A stretch of DNA of 64,000 bases from an uncultured Clostridia bacterium (GTDB taxonomy: Bacteria; Bacillota; Clostridia; Christensenellales; Pumilibacteraceae). The position numbers and the translations under genes are program-made. The DNA is taken from contig CAKQDN010000002.1 of NCBI GenBank assembly GCA_934229275.1, forward strand, positions 1-64,000, written 5' to 3'. Below are positions 47,852-56,470 of the stretch, one piece after another. The notes under the pieces were generated by a model. The model had not been told where the DNA came from. It made no database searches and saw nothing but the letters and a program-made list of their open reading frames with translations. How positions within the stretch are numbered: position 1 is the first letter of the stretch; each line of letters starts with the position of its first letter.

Positions 47852-49038
47852 TACTTCAAGCCGAGAACGGACCTGATTTCTTCGACCTTATCGGTCTGCT
47901 CCCACGGAAGATCGGGTTTGCCGAAATGTCCGTAGTTGGTGGTTTTCGCGTATATCGGACGCTTCAATCCGAGATTTTCGATTATGCTGTACGGGCGGAA
48001 ATCGAACACCTTCGCGATGCAATCGAGCAGTTGAGCGTCGGAAAACTTACTCGTTCCGAACGTATCGACGCACACCGATACGGGATGCGCTTTGCCGATA
48101 GCGTACGCGACCTGCAACTGCACTCTGTCCGCCGCTCCGGCAGCGACCAGATTCTTGCATACATAACGAGCGTAGTAGCACGCAGAGCGATCGACCTTGG
48201 TCGGGTCTTTGCCCGAAAAAGCTCCGCCGCCGTGCGGACACATACCGCCGTAAGTATCGACGATGATTTTTCTTCCGGTGACTCCGCTGTCGCCGTGCGG
48301 TCCGCCGATAACGAATTTACCGGTGGGGTTTATATAAAATTTGGTGTCATTTTTGAGATATTCGGACGGGATAACCGCTTTGATTATTTTTTCGGTTACG
48401 TCCTTTTCGAGTTGCTCGTGCGTGACGAATTCGTCGTGCTGAGTGGATACGACCACGGTGTCCACATACGACGGCACGCCGTTCTCGTAAGCGACGGTGA
48501 CCTGCGCTTTTCCGTCGGGTCGCAGATATTTAATCTCGCCGTTCTTTCTCGCTTCGGACAGTTTTTTGGTAAGAGCGTGCGCAAGCGTTATCGGAAGCGG
48601 CATAAGTTCGCTCGTTTCGCGGCAAGCATAGCCGAACATCATACCCTGATCGCCGGCACCCGTTTTGGATGCCGGGTCCGACTCTCCTTCACGCTGTTCG
48701 AGCGCGTTGTTGACGCCCATCGCGATGTCCTGCGACTGCTCGTCTATAGCGGTAAGCACGGCGCAGGTGTTGCCGTCGAAACCGTATTCGGCGTTATCGT
48801 AGCCGATGCCCTTTATAACCTTTCTCGCAAGCGTGGGAATATCGATGTAACTTTCGGTGGTGAATTCGCCCATTACGAGCGTCATACCGGTGGTGCAGCA
48901 CACTTCGCACGCGATGTGGCTGTCGGGGTCGTTTTTAAGTGCTTCGTCCAGAATACTGTCGGCGATGAGATCGCATACCTTGTCGGGATGTCCCTCGGTT
49001 ACGCTCTCGCTCGAAAATAAGAATTTATCGTTTGTCAA
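47851..49038 (-). CDS. metK: S-adenosylmethionine synthetase
   Basis: A 395-residue enzyme making SAM from methionine and [56 protein letters not shown] and [17 protein letters not shown] are the family signatures, all intact. No S-box or other SAM riboswitch is visible between the promoter (49074-49102) and the start: the leader is only about 30 bases. First gene of the metK-recD2 operon and divergent from proS. Confidence 0.97.
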   Translation of the reverse strand: MTNDKFLFSSESVTEGHPDKVCDLIADSILDEALKNDPDSHIACEVCCTTGMTLVMGEFTTESYIDIPTLARKVIKGIGYDNAEYGFDGNTCAVLTAIDEQSQDIAMGVNNALEQREGESDPASKTGAGDQGMMFGYACRETSELMPLPITLAHALTKKLSEARKNGEIKYLRPDGKAQVTVAYENGVPSYVDTVVVSTQHDEFVTHEQLEKDVTEKIIKAVIPSEYLKNDTKFYINPTGKFVIGGPHGDSGVTGRKIIVDTYGGMCPHGGGAFSGKDPTKVDRSACYYARYVCKNLVAAGAADRVQLQVAYAIGKAHPVSVCVDTFGTSKFSDAQLLDCIAKVFDFRPYSIIENLGLKRPIYAKTTNYGHFGKPDLPWEQTDKVEEIRSVLGLK

Positions 49039-49073
49039 ATCCGTTTACTTCCTTTTTTGTCTTTATCTTTAAT

Positions 49074-49102
49074 ATTGTACAATATCCGGGCGAAATAGTC
49101 AA
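49074..49102 (-). promoter_or_regulatory. metK promoter
   Basis: TTGACT (49097-49102), 17 bases, TACAAT (49074-49079) on the minus strand. The -10 sits in the palindrome ATATTGTACAATAT. Confidence 0.75.
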
Positions 49103-49182
49103 GCACGGCGCAGGCATAAACGATAAAATAAGCGCGGCGGCGCCGAACAATCAAATTATGCCGTCATTCCGCTCGTTTACGA

Positions 49183-49211
49183 TTGACATTTGCAAAAGGT
49201 TGCGGTATAAT
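49183..49211 (+). promoter_or_regulatory. proS promoter
   Basis: TTGACA (49183-49188), 17 bases, TATAAT (49206-49211), about 40 bases upstream of the start at 49250. Confidence 0.85.
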
Positions 49212-49249
49212 ATAATGTGAATTTTACTTTTTTACGGAGTTTATCATTT

Positions 49250-50689
49250 ATGGCAAAAGACGCTCAATTCGTAAAGGATATCGCGGACATCGAAACCGAC
49301 TTTCCGCAGTGGTACACAGACGTCGTTTTAAAGACGCAGATGGTGGACTACGGTCCGGTTAAAGGTACCATGGTCATCCGTCCGTACGGTTACGCCGTGT
49401 GGGAAAACATTCAGCGCGAACTGGACAATCGCTTCAAAGCGACCGGTCACGAAAACGCATACTTCCCCATGTTCATACCTTACAGTTACCTCGTCAAAGA
49501 AGCCGACCACGTCGAAGGCTTTGCTCCCGAAGTGGCTCTGGTCACGCATGTCGGCGACGTGGAACTGCCCGAAAAACTGGTCGTTCGTCCCACGAGCGAA
49601 ACCATAATCTGCGAAATGTATTCCAAATGGGTGCAGTCCTATCGCGATCTGCCCGTGCTTATCAATCAGTGGGCAAACGTCGTCCGTTGGGAAAAGACTA
49701 CCCGTCCCTTCCTTCGTACTTCCGAATTCTTGTGGCAGGAAGGTCACACTCTGCACAGAACCGAAGAAGAAGCGCGTGCCGAAACCATGCGCATGCTCGA
49801 CGTTTACGACGAATTCTGCCGTAACGTGCTGGCTATCCCCATGATGAAGGGCAGAAAGTCGGAAAAAGAAAAGTTTGCCGGAGCAAAAGAAACCTACTCG
49901 ATAGAAGCAATGATGCACGACGGAAAGAGTCTGCAGTGCGGCACTTCCCACTACTTCGGTACCAATTTCACCGAAGCGTTCGACATAACCTATCTCGACA
50001 GCGACGGCGTGAGAAAACACCCCTATCAGACTTCCTGGGGCGTGTCCACCCGTCTTATCGGCGCGCTTATAATGGTTCACGGCGATCAGCGCGGCTTGTG
50101 TCTGCCGCCCTACGTCGCTCCCGTTCAGGCGGTTATCATCCCGGTTGCGATGCATAAGGAAGGCGTGCTTGAAAAAGCGAAAGAACTGTACGAAAGCGTA
50201 AGTAGCGCCGGCATAAGAGTTAAGTTGGACGACACCGAGAATTCACCCGGATGGAAATTCAACGAATACGAAATGAAGGGCGTTCCGCTGCGTATAGAAA
50301 TCGGTCCGCGCGACATCGAAAAAGGCGAAGTCGTTTACTCGCGCCGCGATAAACTGGGCGAAAAATTCACGCTTCCCATATCGGAAGTCGCCGAAAGAAT
50401 CCCCGAAATTCTCGCCGACATCAATCGGAATATGTACGAAAAGGCACTTAATCACCTCAAAACGCACACCATCAAGGTTTCGAACATGGAAGAAATCCGC
50501 GCAGCCGTCGATAACGGCGACTTTGCCGAAGGTATGTGGTGCGGTTGCCGCGAGTGCGAGGATAAGTTGAAGCAGGAAATGCAGGTCACGACCCGCAACA
50601 TGCCCTTCGACCAGACTCCCGTCGGCGACAAATGCGCTATATGCGGTAAGCCTGCCAAAAAACGCATAATCTTCGGAAGAGCGTACTGA
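49250..50689 (+). CDS. proS: Prolyl-tRNA synthetase (short, archaeal/eukaryotic type)
   Basis: A 479-residue class II synthetase of the form without the bacterial INS editing domain. RPTSETIICEMYSKWVQSYRDLP and WANVVRWEKTTRPFLRTSEFLWQEG are motif 2 regions. The C-terminal zinc-type cluster contains CGCREC and CAICGKPAKKRI, as expected for ProS type 3. The start at ATG 49250 is used because ACGGAG precedes it and the longer frame from 49217 begins just after the -10. Single-gene unit with terminator. Confidence 0.95.
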   Translation: MAKDAQFVKDIADIETDFPQWYTDVVLKTQMVDYGPVKGTMVIRPYGYAVWENIQRELDNRFKATGHENAYFPMFIPYSYLVKEADHVEGFAPEVALVTHVGDVELPEKLVVRPTSETIICEMYSKWVQSYRDLPVLINQWANVVRWEKTTRPFLRTSEFLWQEGHTLHRTEEEARAETMRMLDVYDEFCRNVLAIPMMKGRKSEKEKFAGAKETYSIEAMMHDGKSLQCGTSHYFGTNFTEAFDITYLDSDGVRKHPYQTSWGVSTRLIGALIMVHGDQRGLCLPPYVAPVQAVIIPVAMHKEGVLEKAKELYESVSSAGIRVKLDDTENSPGWKFNEYEMKGVPLRIEIGPRDIEKGEVVYSRRDKLGEKFTLPISEVAERIPEILADINRNMYEKALNHLKTHTIKVSNMEEIRAAVDNGDFAEGMWCGCRECEDKLKQEMQVTTRNMPFDQTPVGDKCAICGKPAKKRIIFGRAY

Positions 50690-50720
50690 TTGGTTCCGAA
50701 AAACAATCCTAAAACAATCG

Positions 50721-50766
50721 AAAAGCGACGACAAAGGTTTGCTCCTTATGCCGTCGCTTTTGTTTT
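50721..50766 (+). terminator. Terminator after proS
   Basis: AAAAGCGACG pairs with CGTCGCTTTT (50721-50761), followed by GTTTTTAT. It could also serve the minus-strand membrane protein gene ending at 50766. Confidence 0.78.
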
Positions 50767-51404
50767 TATATAATTTGATTTTCTTCGCCTAAGGCGTGTT
50801 TTTTAAGCCTTACGCGCAGCAAAACCGACGCAAACACGATAAACGCGTAGATAAAGAAACTCGTATAAATCGTAAGCGTGTGCATGCCGCCGTCGCCACT
50901 TGCTCCGGTCGCCGTGATAAGCGTGTTCTGCAAAATAAGCACACCGGTTGCAGCGTCCACGAGCGCTACGGAATTGCGCATGTAGCCGAGCGGCGTGCGT
51001 CCGCTCTTTTTAACGTAACGCACGACGGCTACGGTCGTTTTATAAGTGCAGTACGCAGCCGCGGTAATCGCCGGAATAATGCCGAGAGAAAAGTTCCGCT
51101 GCATTTTTACAAGAAGAATTATCGGTGCGATGAGCGCGACGTTAAGCGCGAACAGCATCCACGACGACACCGAACACAGTCTGTCGGTATTCGCCGTTTT
51201 ATCGCCGCCGGCTTTTCTGTCCGCTATTGCGCCTGCCGCTATGCCTATTCTTATTGCGGTCAGCAAAAAGTAGTACACCGCCATGCAAATCGCGAACAAA
51301 TAGCGTTGACTTACGCCCAGAACGGCGTTATACGCGCAGAAAGCGAGCGCGGCTACGACCGAAAACGCTCCGTCCGAGAAAAACGTTTTGACTTTACGAT
51401 TCAT
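50766..51404 (-). CDS. Hypothetical membrane protein next to a TetR regulator
   Basis: A 212-residue hydrophobic protein with about six membrane segments. Not recognised. Its start overlaps the TetR gene end by 11 bases, so it is probably controlled by that regulator. Confidence 0.7.
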   Translation of the reverse strand: MNRKVKTFFSDGAFSVVAALAFCAYNAVLGVSQRYLFAICMAVYYFLLTAIRIGIAAGAIADRKAGGDKTANTDRLCSVSSWMLFALNVALIAPIILLVKMQRNFSLGIIPAITAAAYCTYKTTVAVVRYVKKSGRTPLGYMRNSVALVDAATGVLILQNTLITATGASGDGGMHTLTIYTSFFIYAFIVFASVLLRVRLKKHALGEENQII

Positions 51405-51993
51405 TTTTTCTCTCCGGCGCGTGCGGCAGGCAATCGGTTATTATCGACATGACCTCGTCCGTACCGAGCAGGCAGCCTTCCTTTACCCACGTTTCGATTA
51501 TCGCGAGCGTACCGCTCATATAGTATGCGAAAACGTACTGCCGTCTGTTCTTCGGAACGCCGTATTTTTCCAGAACGGGCGAAAAAATATCGCCGTACAT
51601 TTTTTCGAAAGTCTTATCCGCTCCGAAAAGCACAGCGTTTTGCATAATAAGAGCGTACACTTTTCGGTTTTGTCTGACGAAATTCAGGTACGGAACGAGA
51701 TATTCGGGCGTTATCAGAAAGCCGTCGCTCTTCGCATTTCGCTCCGCCTGTTCCCGGGATACTCCCGAAGGCTTGCACTGCTCGTAAAAACGATTGCATA
51801 TCAGTTCGTAACTTTCTTTAAGCAGGTCGTCCATGCCCTCGTAATGAAGGTAAAAAGTCGAGCGGTTTACTCCCGCCTTTTCGCACACTTCTTTAACAGT
51901 GATAAACTCGTAGTCCTTTTTCTGAAGCAACGCCAAAAGCGCGTCGTCCATAAGACTTGCCGTATAAAAATATTTGCTTTGGTTTTTGTCCAT
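51394..51993 (-). CDS. TetR/AcrR family regulator
   Basis: A 199-residue repressor. The N-terminal helix-turn-helix FITVKEVCEKAGVNRSTFYLHYEGMDDLLKE is typical; the C-terminal part resembles the DhaS-like ligand domain. Lies between two small membrane-protein genes, all on the minus strand, and may regulate them. Confidence 0.9.
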   Translation of the reverse strand: MDKNQSKYFYTASLMDDALLALLQKKDYEFITVKEVCEKAGVNRSTFYLHYEGMDDLLKESYELICNRFYEQCKPSGVSREQAERNAKSDGFLITPEYLVPYLNFVRQNRKVYALIMQNAVLFGADKTFEKMYGDIFSPVLEKYGVPKNRRQYVFAYYMSGTLAIIETWVKEGCLLGTDEVMSIITDCLPHAPERKNES

Positions 51994-52011
51994 ACGCTCC
52001 CGACCGCCGAA

Positions 52012-52368
52012 TTATTCTTCGTCGCTTATTTCTTTCGCTAACTTTATTATATCCGCTGCATACTTCTTTTTGCCGTTTTCGCGGATTTTTTTATAAATCG
52101 GGTAATTTACCGACGCTCCCGCAATGCCGATAACGCCGACGACTATTCCGATTGCGCGCATTAAAACGCTTCCGCCGCCTATAACGCTCATCGACAGACA
52201 CATTCCGACGCCCAGCACTAGTGCCGAAACGATCCCGAACGTATACGAGAAGATGTCCGACGGACGTTTTGCCTTTGCGTCCAGTTTTTTAAGCGCGACC
52301 GCTTTACTCGTCTTTCTGGGCGCATACTCGTTTGCAATCGCTTCCGCATAAATTTTGTCAGTGTTCAT
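52012..52368 (-). CDS. Small two-helix membrane protein
   Basis: A 118-residue protein: charged N-terminus (KAVALKKLDAKAKRPSD), two membrane segments at ~43-65 and 70-92, then YPIYKKIRENGKKKYAADIIKLAKEISDE. Homologues of this shape are common in Clostridia and often carry unsupported enzyme names; no function is assigned. RBS GGAGG. Confidence 0.75.
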   Translation of the reverse strand: MNTDKIYAEAIANEYAPRKTSKAVALKKLDAKAKRPSDIFSYTFGIVSALVLGVGMCLSMSVIGGGSVLMRAIGIVVGVIGIAGASVNYPIYKKIRENGKKKYAADIIKLAKEISDEE

Positions 52369-52400
52369 ACTTTTGTACCTCCGATGTTTTTTGTGATTAC

Positions 52401-52428
52401 ATTATAACTCGGAAATGCGGTTTTTCAA
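52401..52428 (-). promoter_or_regulatory. Promoter of the small membrane protein-TetR operon
   Basis: TTGAAA (52423-52428), 16 bases, TATAAT (52401-52406) on the minus strand. Confidence 0.6.
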
Positions 52429-52434
52429 TAGACA

Positions 52435-52468
52435 AAAAGCCGCGGATATGTCTATCTGTGCGGCTTTT
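52435..52468 (-). terminator. Terminator after the MFS transporter gene
   Basis: AAAAGCCGC pairs with GCGGCTTTT around a ~16-base loop, with T run on the minus strand. It lies just after the stop at 52496 and overlaps the next promoter region. Confidence 0.7.
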
Positions 52469-52495
52469 CGGGAAATGCTTTTAATTAAACGAGAA

Positions 52496-53776
52496 TCAGT
52501 CGTTGTCGGCGAACGCTTCTATTTTGCTTTGAATTTTTTCGGGTTTGCTGTCTCCGTGACGGACGAAAAGCATGGTTACGAAACTGCCTCCCACCATTGC
52601 CGCGGCATAGAAGAACAGCGGAAGCATATTGCCGACTGCGTCCATTATGACGCCGGACAGAACGGGCGTAAGCGTCTGAGCCGCCATGCTCGCGGTGTAG
52701 TAAAAGCCGGTATATCTTCCGGTATCGGAACCTTTTGCGAGTTCGACCACCATGGGGAAAGAGTTGACGTTTATGGTTGCCCAGCCTATTCCGGCGAGAG
52801 CGAACAGCGCGTACATAATAATCGGCGAACTGCCCTCACGCATGAACGCGGCGGTAAAGAACGCGGCGAACAGCACTCCTACGCCTATTAAAATAGACTT
52901 TTTTCTGCCTATTTTGCTTGCGAGAATACCGACGGGGATATACGAGATAATCGCCGCTCCCTGCGCTATCAGCATAGTCGTGTTATAGTCCTGTCCCAGC
53001 ACTTCCTTGGAATAGAGCGAGTATTTGCTGGTTACGGCGTTGTAGCCCATATACCACAGCGCGACCGACGCGAGAATAAGTATTAAAGAAACGAGTTGCG
53101 AACCCGTGAGTTTTCCTCCGACCGTTTCGCGTTCCTGCTCTTCTTTGTCGGGGAAAAATTTCGCAGTGTCCTCTTCCATTTCCGCCGACCACTTTTTCTC
53201 TTTTACGAACAGCACGAACACGATGAGCGCGATCAGCATAAGCGCGGCGGTGGAAAGAATGTACAAAAAGAAATCGGTTCTGCCTTTTTCGCTCGTTTTA
53301 AATACGATTCCGAGGACAAGCACGAGTATTCCGCCTGCGGTGCCCATGAGGTTGATTACCGCGTTGGCTTTGGATCTGTACGGCTTGCACGTTACGTCCG
53401 GCATGAGCGCGACCGCCGGCGAGCGGAACACGGACATGGTTAAAAGCGTTAAAAGCAGCACGAGGATGAACAACCACAGTTCGTCGATGAGCGGCAGGAA
53501 TATGAAGCACACTATCGCGCATATGGTGCCGATTACGATATACGGCGTACGTCTGCCGAACTTCGTGTTCGTTTTGTCCGACAGCGCGCCGAACAGCGGC
53601 AGCAAAAACAGTGCGAACAGGTTGTCGAGTGCCATTATAACGCCCGACCAGGTCTGATTCAGTCCGAATTTGTTGGTAAGGATGAGCGGCATGGCGTTGT
53701 CGTACGCTTGCCAGAACGCGCATATGAGAAAGAACGCAAAGCCCGTCAGTATTACCTTTTTATAATTCAGTTTCAT
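52496..53776 (-). CDS. MFS transporter, glycoside-cation (GPH)-like
   Basis: A 426-residue transporter with twelve predicted membrane segments. It has GALSDKTNTKFGRRTPYIVIG, the cytoplasmic loop 2-3 signature of the GPH/sugar branch of MFS, and a long central loop. The likely substrate is a sugar or glycoside. Start: ATG at 53776 with GGAGG seven bases upstream; the ATG at 53812 is not preferred. Monocistronic. Confidence 0.85.
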   Translation of the reverse strand: MKLNYKKVILTGFAFFLICAFWQAYDNAMPLILTNKFGLNQTWSGVIMALDNLFALFLLPLFGALSDKTNTKFGRRTPYIVIGTICAIVCFIFLPLIDELWLFILVLLLTLLTMSVFRSPAVALMPDVTCKPYRSKANAVINLMGTAGGILVLVLGIVFKTSEKGRTDFFLYILSTAALMLIALIVFVLFVKEKKWSAEMEEDTAKFFPDKEEQERETVGGKLTGSQLVSLILILASVALWYMGYNAVTSKYSLYSKEVLGQDYNTTMLIAQGAAIISYIPVGILASKIGRKKSILIGVGVLFAAFFTAAFMREGSSPIIMYALFALAGIGWATINVNSFPMVVELAKGSDTGRYTGFYYTASMAAQTLTPVLSGVIMDAVGNMLPLFFYAAAMVGGSFVTMLFVRHGDSKPEKIQSKIEAFADND

Positions 53777-53838
53777 CCGGTTCCTCCGATAAGTTTTTTT
53801 CGTCGGCGGCATTTACCGCCCGAACGCCTTATATCGAA

Positions 53839-53867
53839 ATTATACAACCGAAAGAGCGTTTTGTCAA
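53839..53867 (-). promoter_or_regulatory. Promoter of the MFS transporter
   Basis: TTGACA (53862-53867), 17 bases, TATAAT (53839-53844) on the minus strand. Confidence 0.8.
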
Positions 53868-54033
53868 CGGATATAAGTATTTTACTCCGTAGAAAGGCAA
53901 ATGCGCGCTTTCTTTTCCTTCTTTTTACGCCCGTTTTACAATTTTTCGATTTTGTTTTTAATTGCGGATTTAAGAAACAGCGCCGAAACGACGCATGTCA
54001 GTGCTTCTGAAATTATGAAAGTCCACCACTTCG

Positions 54034-54130
54034 GACAAAAAAAGAGCGCAAACCCGAAGAAAATCGGATTTACGCTCTTTGGCCACGCATTTTCGCCAAT
54101 AATTATAGTACTTTCCCCAAAAAAAATCAA
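54034..54130 (-). ncRNA. Candidate small RNA (promoter plus terminator, ~60 nt)
   Basis: On the minus strand TTGATT (54125-54130), 17 bases, TATAAT (54102-54107) is followed about 25 bases later by a strong hairpin AAAGAGCG/CGCTCTTT (54041-54080) with inner pairs and a seven-T tail. The transcript would be ~60 bases and contains only a six-codon frame. It may be a small RNA or an attenuator of a lost gene; a 64-codon frame crosses it but its start overlaps the -35. Confidence 0.45.
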
Positions 54131-54257
54131 GCGTTTTTGCGCCTTATACCCCCGAATTTTTAGTTGCCAAAACAGTGTACGCGAGAAAATTCACGCGAGA
54201 AAACGCGATTCGGCGCATACAGACATTTGGTTGAAACATGCGTTAATAAGATAAATC

Positions 54258-55085
54258 TTATACCGGCGCGCTTAACAGCATAGTTATATCGCAAGCCGTA
54301 GGGACATCTTCTTCACTTATCGATTTTTGCTTCAGGTTTTTTGCTAAATCAAAATTTTTCGGAATGAAAGCAAATCGCTTTTTATTATTCGCGAATTCAT
54401 TCTGCGCTTCCGCAAATAAATAGCAAAGATTTTTTGCAAAGTATTGTTTATAATACAAGCGTTCCGATTGAATATCGACAAAAAATTTGTTGTTCATTCC
54501 AGATGCGTTTATAAATTTGCAAAAAGCGTCTGTAGTAAAACAGCACCTAATTTCAAGTACAGACAGCGGAACTCCGTCGGAATTTACAAAGTATCCGTTG
54601 CTCGTCATATCGAGCATAATCCATTTATTCAATTTAAAATCATATATTTCGACAACAACGTGATTCTCCGTATCATAAGGCGAATATGGCATTAACCATA
54701 TTCTGCGGGCGTAAATTCCTAAAGCAAGACAACATTCTTGTAAAATTTTAGATTTACCGAGACAATTTATCCCGTTTTTCGGTTTATTCAGACTATACTC
54801 CAATAAATCTATGGCATTGCAGGCAATATTATTTTGAAAATCGCCTTTATGCGTAATTTTCGGAGCAAAATAATTCAGCACGTTTATTGATTTTTCAAAA
54901 TTACTGCCCTGTTTTGCAATCTTTTCCAAGCGGTATTTCTCCTTAAGAACCGAAAATTGCGGACAGTCGAAATTATAAACGATTTTTTCATTTACTCCGG
55001 TTGCAAAATCGCAATTGTTAAATATAATACCTTTAAAAATCGTCAATAATTCTTCCCAACTTTCTTTTAATTCGTCATTAGTCAT
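54258..55085 (-). CDS. Transglutaminase-like protein, AT-rich
   Basis: A 275-residue cytoplasmic protein. The triad of a transglutaminase/protease-like fold can be seen: Cys in NCLGKSKILQECCLALG, His in ENHVVVEIYDF and Asp in WIMLDMTSNG. Transglutaminase-like proteins in bacteria are commonly peptidases. The codons favour A/T-ending forms far more than the neighbours, suggesting transfer. Own promoter at 55115-55143; RBS GGAG. No partner gene gives a hint of its substrate. Confidence 0.7.
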   Translation of the reverse strand: MTNDELKESWEELLTIFKGIIFNNCDFATGVNEKIVYNFDCPQFSVLKEKYRLEKIAKQGSNFEKSINVLNYFAPKITHKGDFQNNIACNAIDLLEYSLNKPKNGINCLGKSKILQECCLALGIYARRIWLMPYSPYDTENHVVVEIYDFKLNKWIMLDMTSNGYFVNSDGVPLSVLEIRCCFTTDAFCKFINASGMNNKFFVDIQSERLYYKQYFAKNLCYLFAEAQNEFANNKKRFAFIPKNFDLAKNLKQKSISEEDVPTACDITMLLSAPV

Positions 55086-55114
55086 AAATACTCCGAGAAA
55101 AATTTTTCACTTAC

Positions 55115-55143
55115 ATAATATCACAAATATTCTTTATTTCCAA
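55115..55143 (-). promoter_or_regulatory. Promoter of the transglutaminase-like gene
   Basis: TTGGAA (55138-55143), 17 bases, TGA-TATTAT (55115-55120) on the minus strand, an extended -10. Confidence 0.6.
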
Positions 55144-55206
55144 GCATATGACAACGTTAAAATACAATTTCACTTTTTCTTACACATTTTTTCAAATAAA
55201 ACCCTG

Positions 55207-55896
55207 TGCGTTGGTCCAAGGGTCGCATTTTGCTTACCGCAAAACTGCGTTCTTATTTCGTTTCTCTATAAAATAAACGATTGCCTTTGATAAGACAATC
55301 GTTTATTTGGCTTTCGTTATTCATTCACGTTCTTTTTCTCTCTTTTTTCGTTTTGCGAAAGCGAGATAACGGGCGAACTGATATTCGCCCTTGGACTAAC
55401 GCTGCGCGTTGGTCCACGAACGCGTTTTTGTAAGCAAAAAACGCGTTCTAATTTCGTTTCTCCATAAAATAAAAGATTGCCTTCGATAAGGCAATCTTTT
55501 ATTTGGCTTTCGTTATTCATTCACGTGCTTTTTCTCCTTTTTTTCGTTTTGCGAAAGCGAGATAACGGGAGAGTTGATACTCTCCCTTGGACTAACGCTG
55601 CGCGTTGGTCCGCGAACGCGTTTTTGCAAGCAAAAAACGCGTTCTAATTTCGTTTCTCCATAAAATAAAAGATTGCCTTCGATAAGGCAATCTTTTATTT
55701 GGCTTTCGTTATTCATTCACGTTCTTTTTTTCTTTTTCTTTGCTTTATAAAAGCGAGATAACGGGAGAGTTGATGCTCTCCCTTGGACTAACGCTGCGCG
55801 TTGGTCCGCGAACGCGTTTTTGCAAGCAAAAAACGCGTTCTTATTTCGTTTCTCCATAAAATAAAAGATTGCCTTCGATAAGGCAATCTTTTATTT
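55207..55896 (-). repeat. Tandem array of 196-bp structured units, 3.5 copies
   Basis: Full copies at 55309-55504, 55505-55700 and 55701-55896 have an exact 196-base period; a partial fourth lies at 55207-55308. Each full unit carries four hairpins: a) AAATAAAAGATTGCC/GGCAATCTTTTATTT, b) GGGNGAR/YTCNCCC, c) GGACTAACGC/GCGTTGGTCC and d) AACGCGTTTTTG/CAAAAAACGCGTT. Differences between copies keep pairing. Read on the minus strand the array follows the tRNA-Ser 3' end directly; hairpin a) is the likely tRNA terminator. A 67-codon frame occurs in two units (55317-55520, 55513-55716) but the third lacks it. Confidence 0.8.
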
Positions 55897-55990
55897 GGCG
55901 GAGAAAGCGAGATTCGAACTCGCGCTTCAGGTAATCCCCGAACTAACCCCTTAGCAGGGGGTCCCCTTATAGCCACTTGGGTATTTCTCC
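55896..55990 (-). tRNA. tRNA-Ser(GCT)
   Basis: Acceptor GGAGAAA/TTTCTCC, long variable arm, T arm GCGAG-TTCGAAT-CTCGC, anticodon loop CTGCTAA with anticodon GCT reading AGC/AGT. Discriminator G at 55899 and an encoded CCA at 55896-55898. Length 95 with CCA, normal for a class II tRNA. Confidence 0.95.
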
Positions 55991-56025
55991 AACCTCGGCT
56001 AGCGCTGAAAAATCAATGCTTATAT

Positions 56026-56054
56026 AGATTATCACAAAACAGAGAATTTGTCAA
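56026..56054 (-). promoter_or_regulatory. tRNA-Ser promoter
   Basis: TTGACA (56049-56054), 17 bases, TAATCT (56026-56031) on the minus strand, ~35 bases before the mature tRNA 5' end. Confidence 0.72.
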
Positions 56055-56186
56055 GGAAAAACAAGGCATTTAGCGAGAAAAAATCGATTGAAAAGAAAAA
56101 TGTTCGATTTTATGGCATAGAGGGTTACAGAGAAATGTTATTTTAGCACAACCAACAAGATAATTTACATAATGCGGATGCAATGA

Positions 56187-56241
56187 CACCCTCTCCGTCA
56201 CAATAGACCGTGCCACCTCTCCCGAAGGGCGAGGCTTTAAA
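56187..56241. repeat. Dispersed repeat with CACCCTCTCCGTC start, copy 2
   Basis: Same left end (CACCCTCTCCGTC) and right end (GCCACCTCTCCC then GGGCGAGGCTTTAAA) as 42528-42580, with a different middle. It sits in the same kind of intergenic cluster next to a copy of the other dispersed repeat. Confidence 0.7.
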
Positions 56242-56326
56242 GTGCGTCTACCATACAACAATAAAAAAAGGTTGGCTTTCCTGCTATTAAAGTAGAAGTA
56301 CCAACCTTGTTTTACTATATACCCAA

Positions 56327-56467
56327 CTCAAAAGTTTTTTGCTTACTTTTTTACAAAAAAGTAACCGGACAGCCAACGGATGCCTGTACCCACAGAAAGA
56401 AGTAGAAAGCGCGTAAGCCCAACATCCCTGACTCAAAAGTTTTTTGCCTGCTTTTTTCCAAAAAAGC
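56327..56467. repeat. Dispersed intergenic palindromic repeat, copy 3
   Basis: CTCAAAAGTTTTTTGC, hairpin TTACTTTTTT/AAAAAAGTAA (56343-56364), the block GGACAGCCAACGGATGCCTGT, an A-rich stretch, a second CTCAAAAGTTTTTTGCC and hairpin GCTTTTTT/AAAAAAGC ending at 56467. It is adjacent to the atpD stop (56471) and may terminate the V-ATPase message. Confidence 0.72.
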
Positions 56468-56470
56468 AAG

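Noticed and set aside
49039..49073. SAM riboswitch upstream of metK
   Set aside because: The leader is only about 30 bases and has no S-box-like structure.
55317..55716. Two nearly identical 67-codon frames in the 196-bp repeats
   Set aside because: Changes between copies preserve base pairing; the third copy does not keep the frame and no ribosome binding site is seen. Kept as repeat, not gene.
55207..55896. Integron attC sites
   Set aside because: Hairpins contain GTTRG/YAAC-like pieces, but there is no R'/R'' arrangement around gene cassettes and no integrase.
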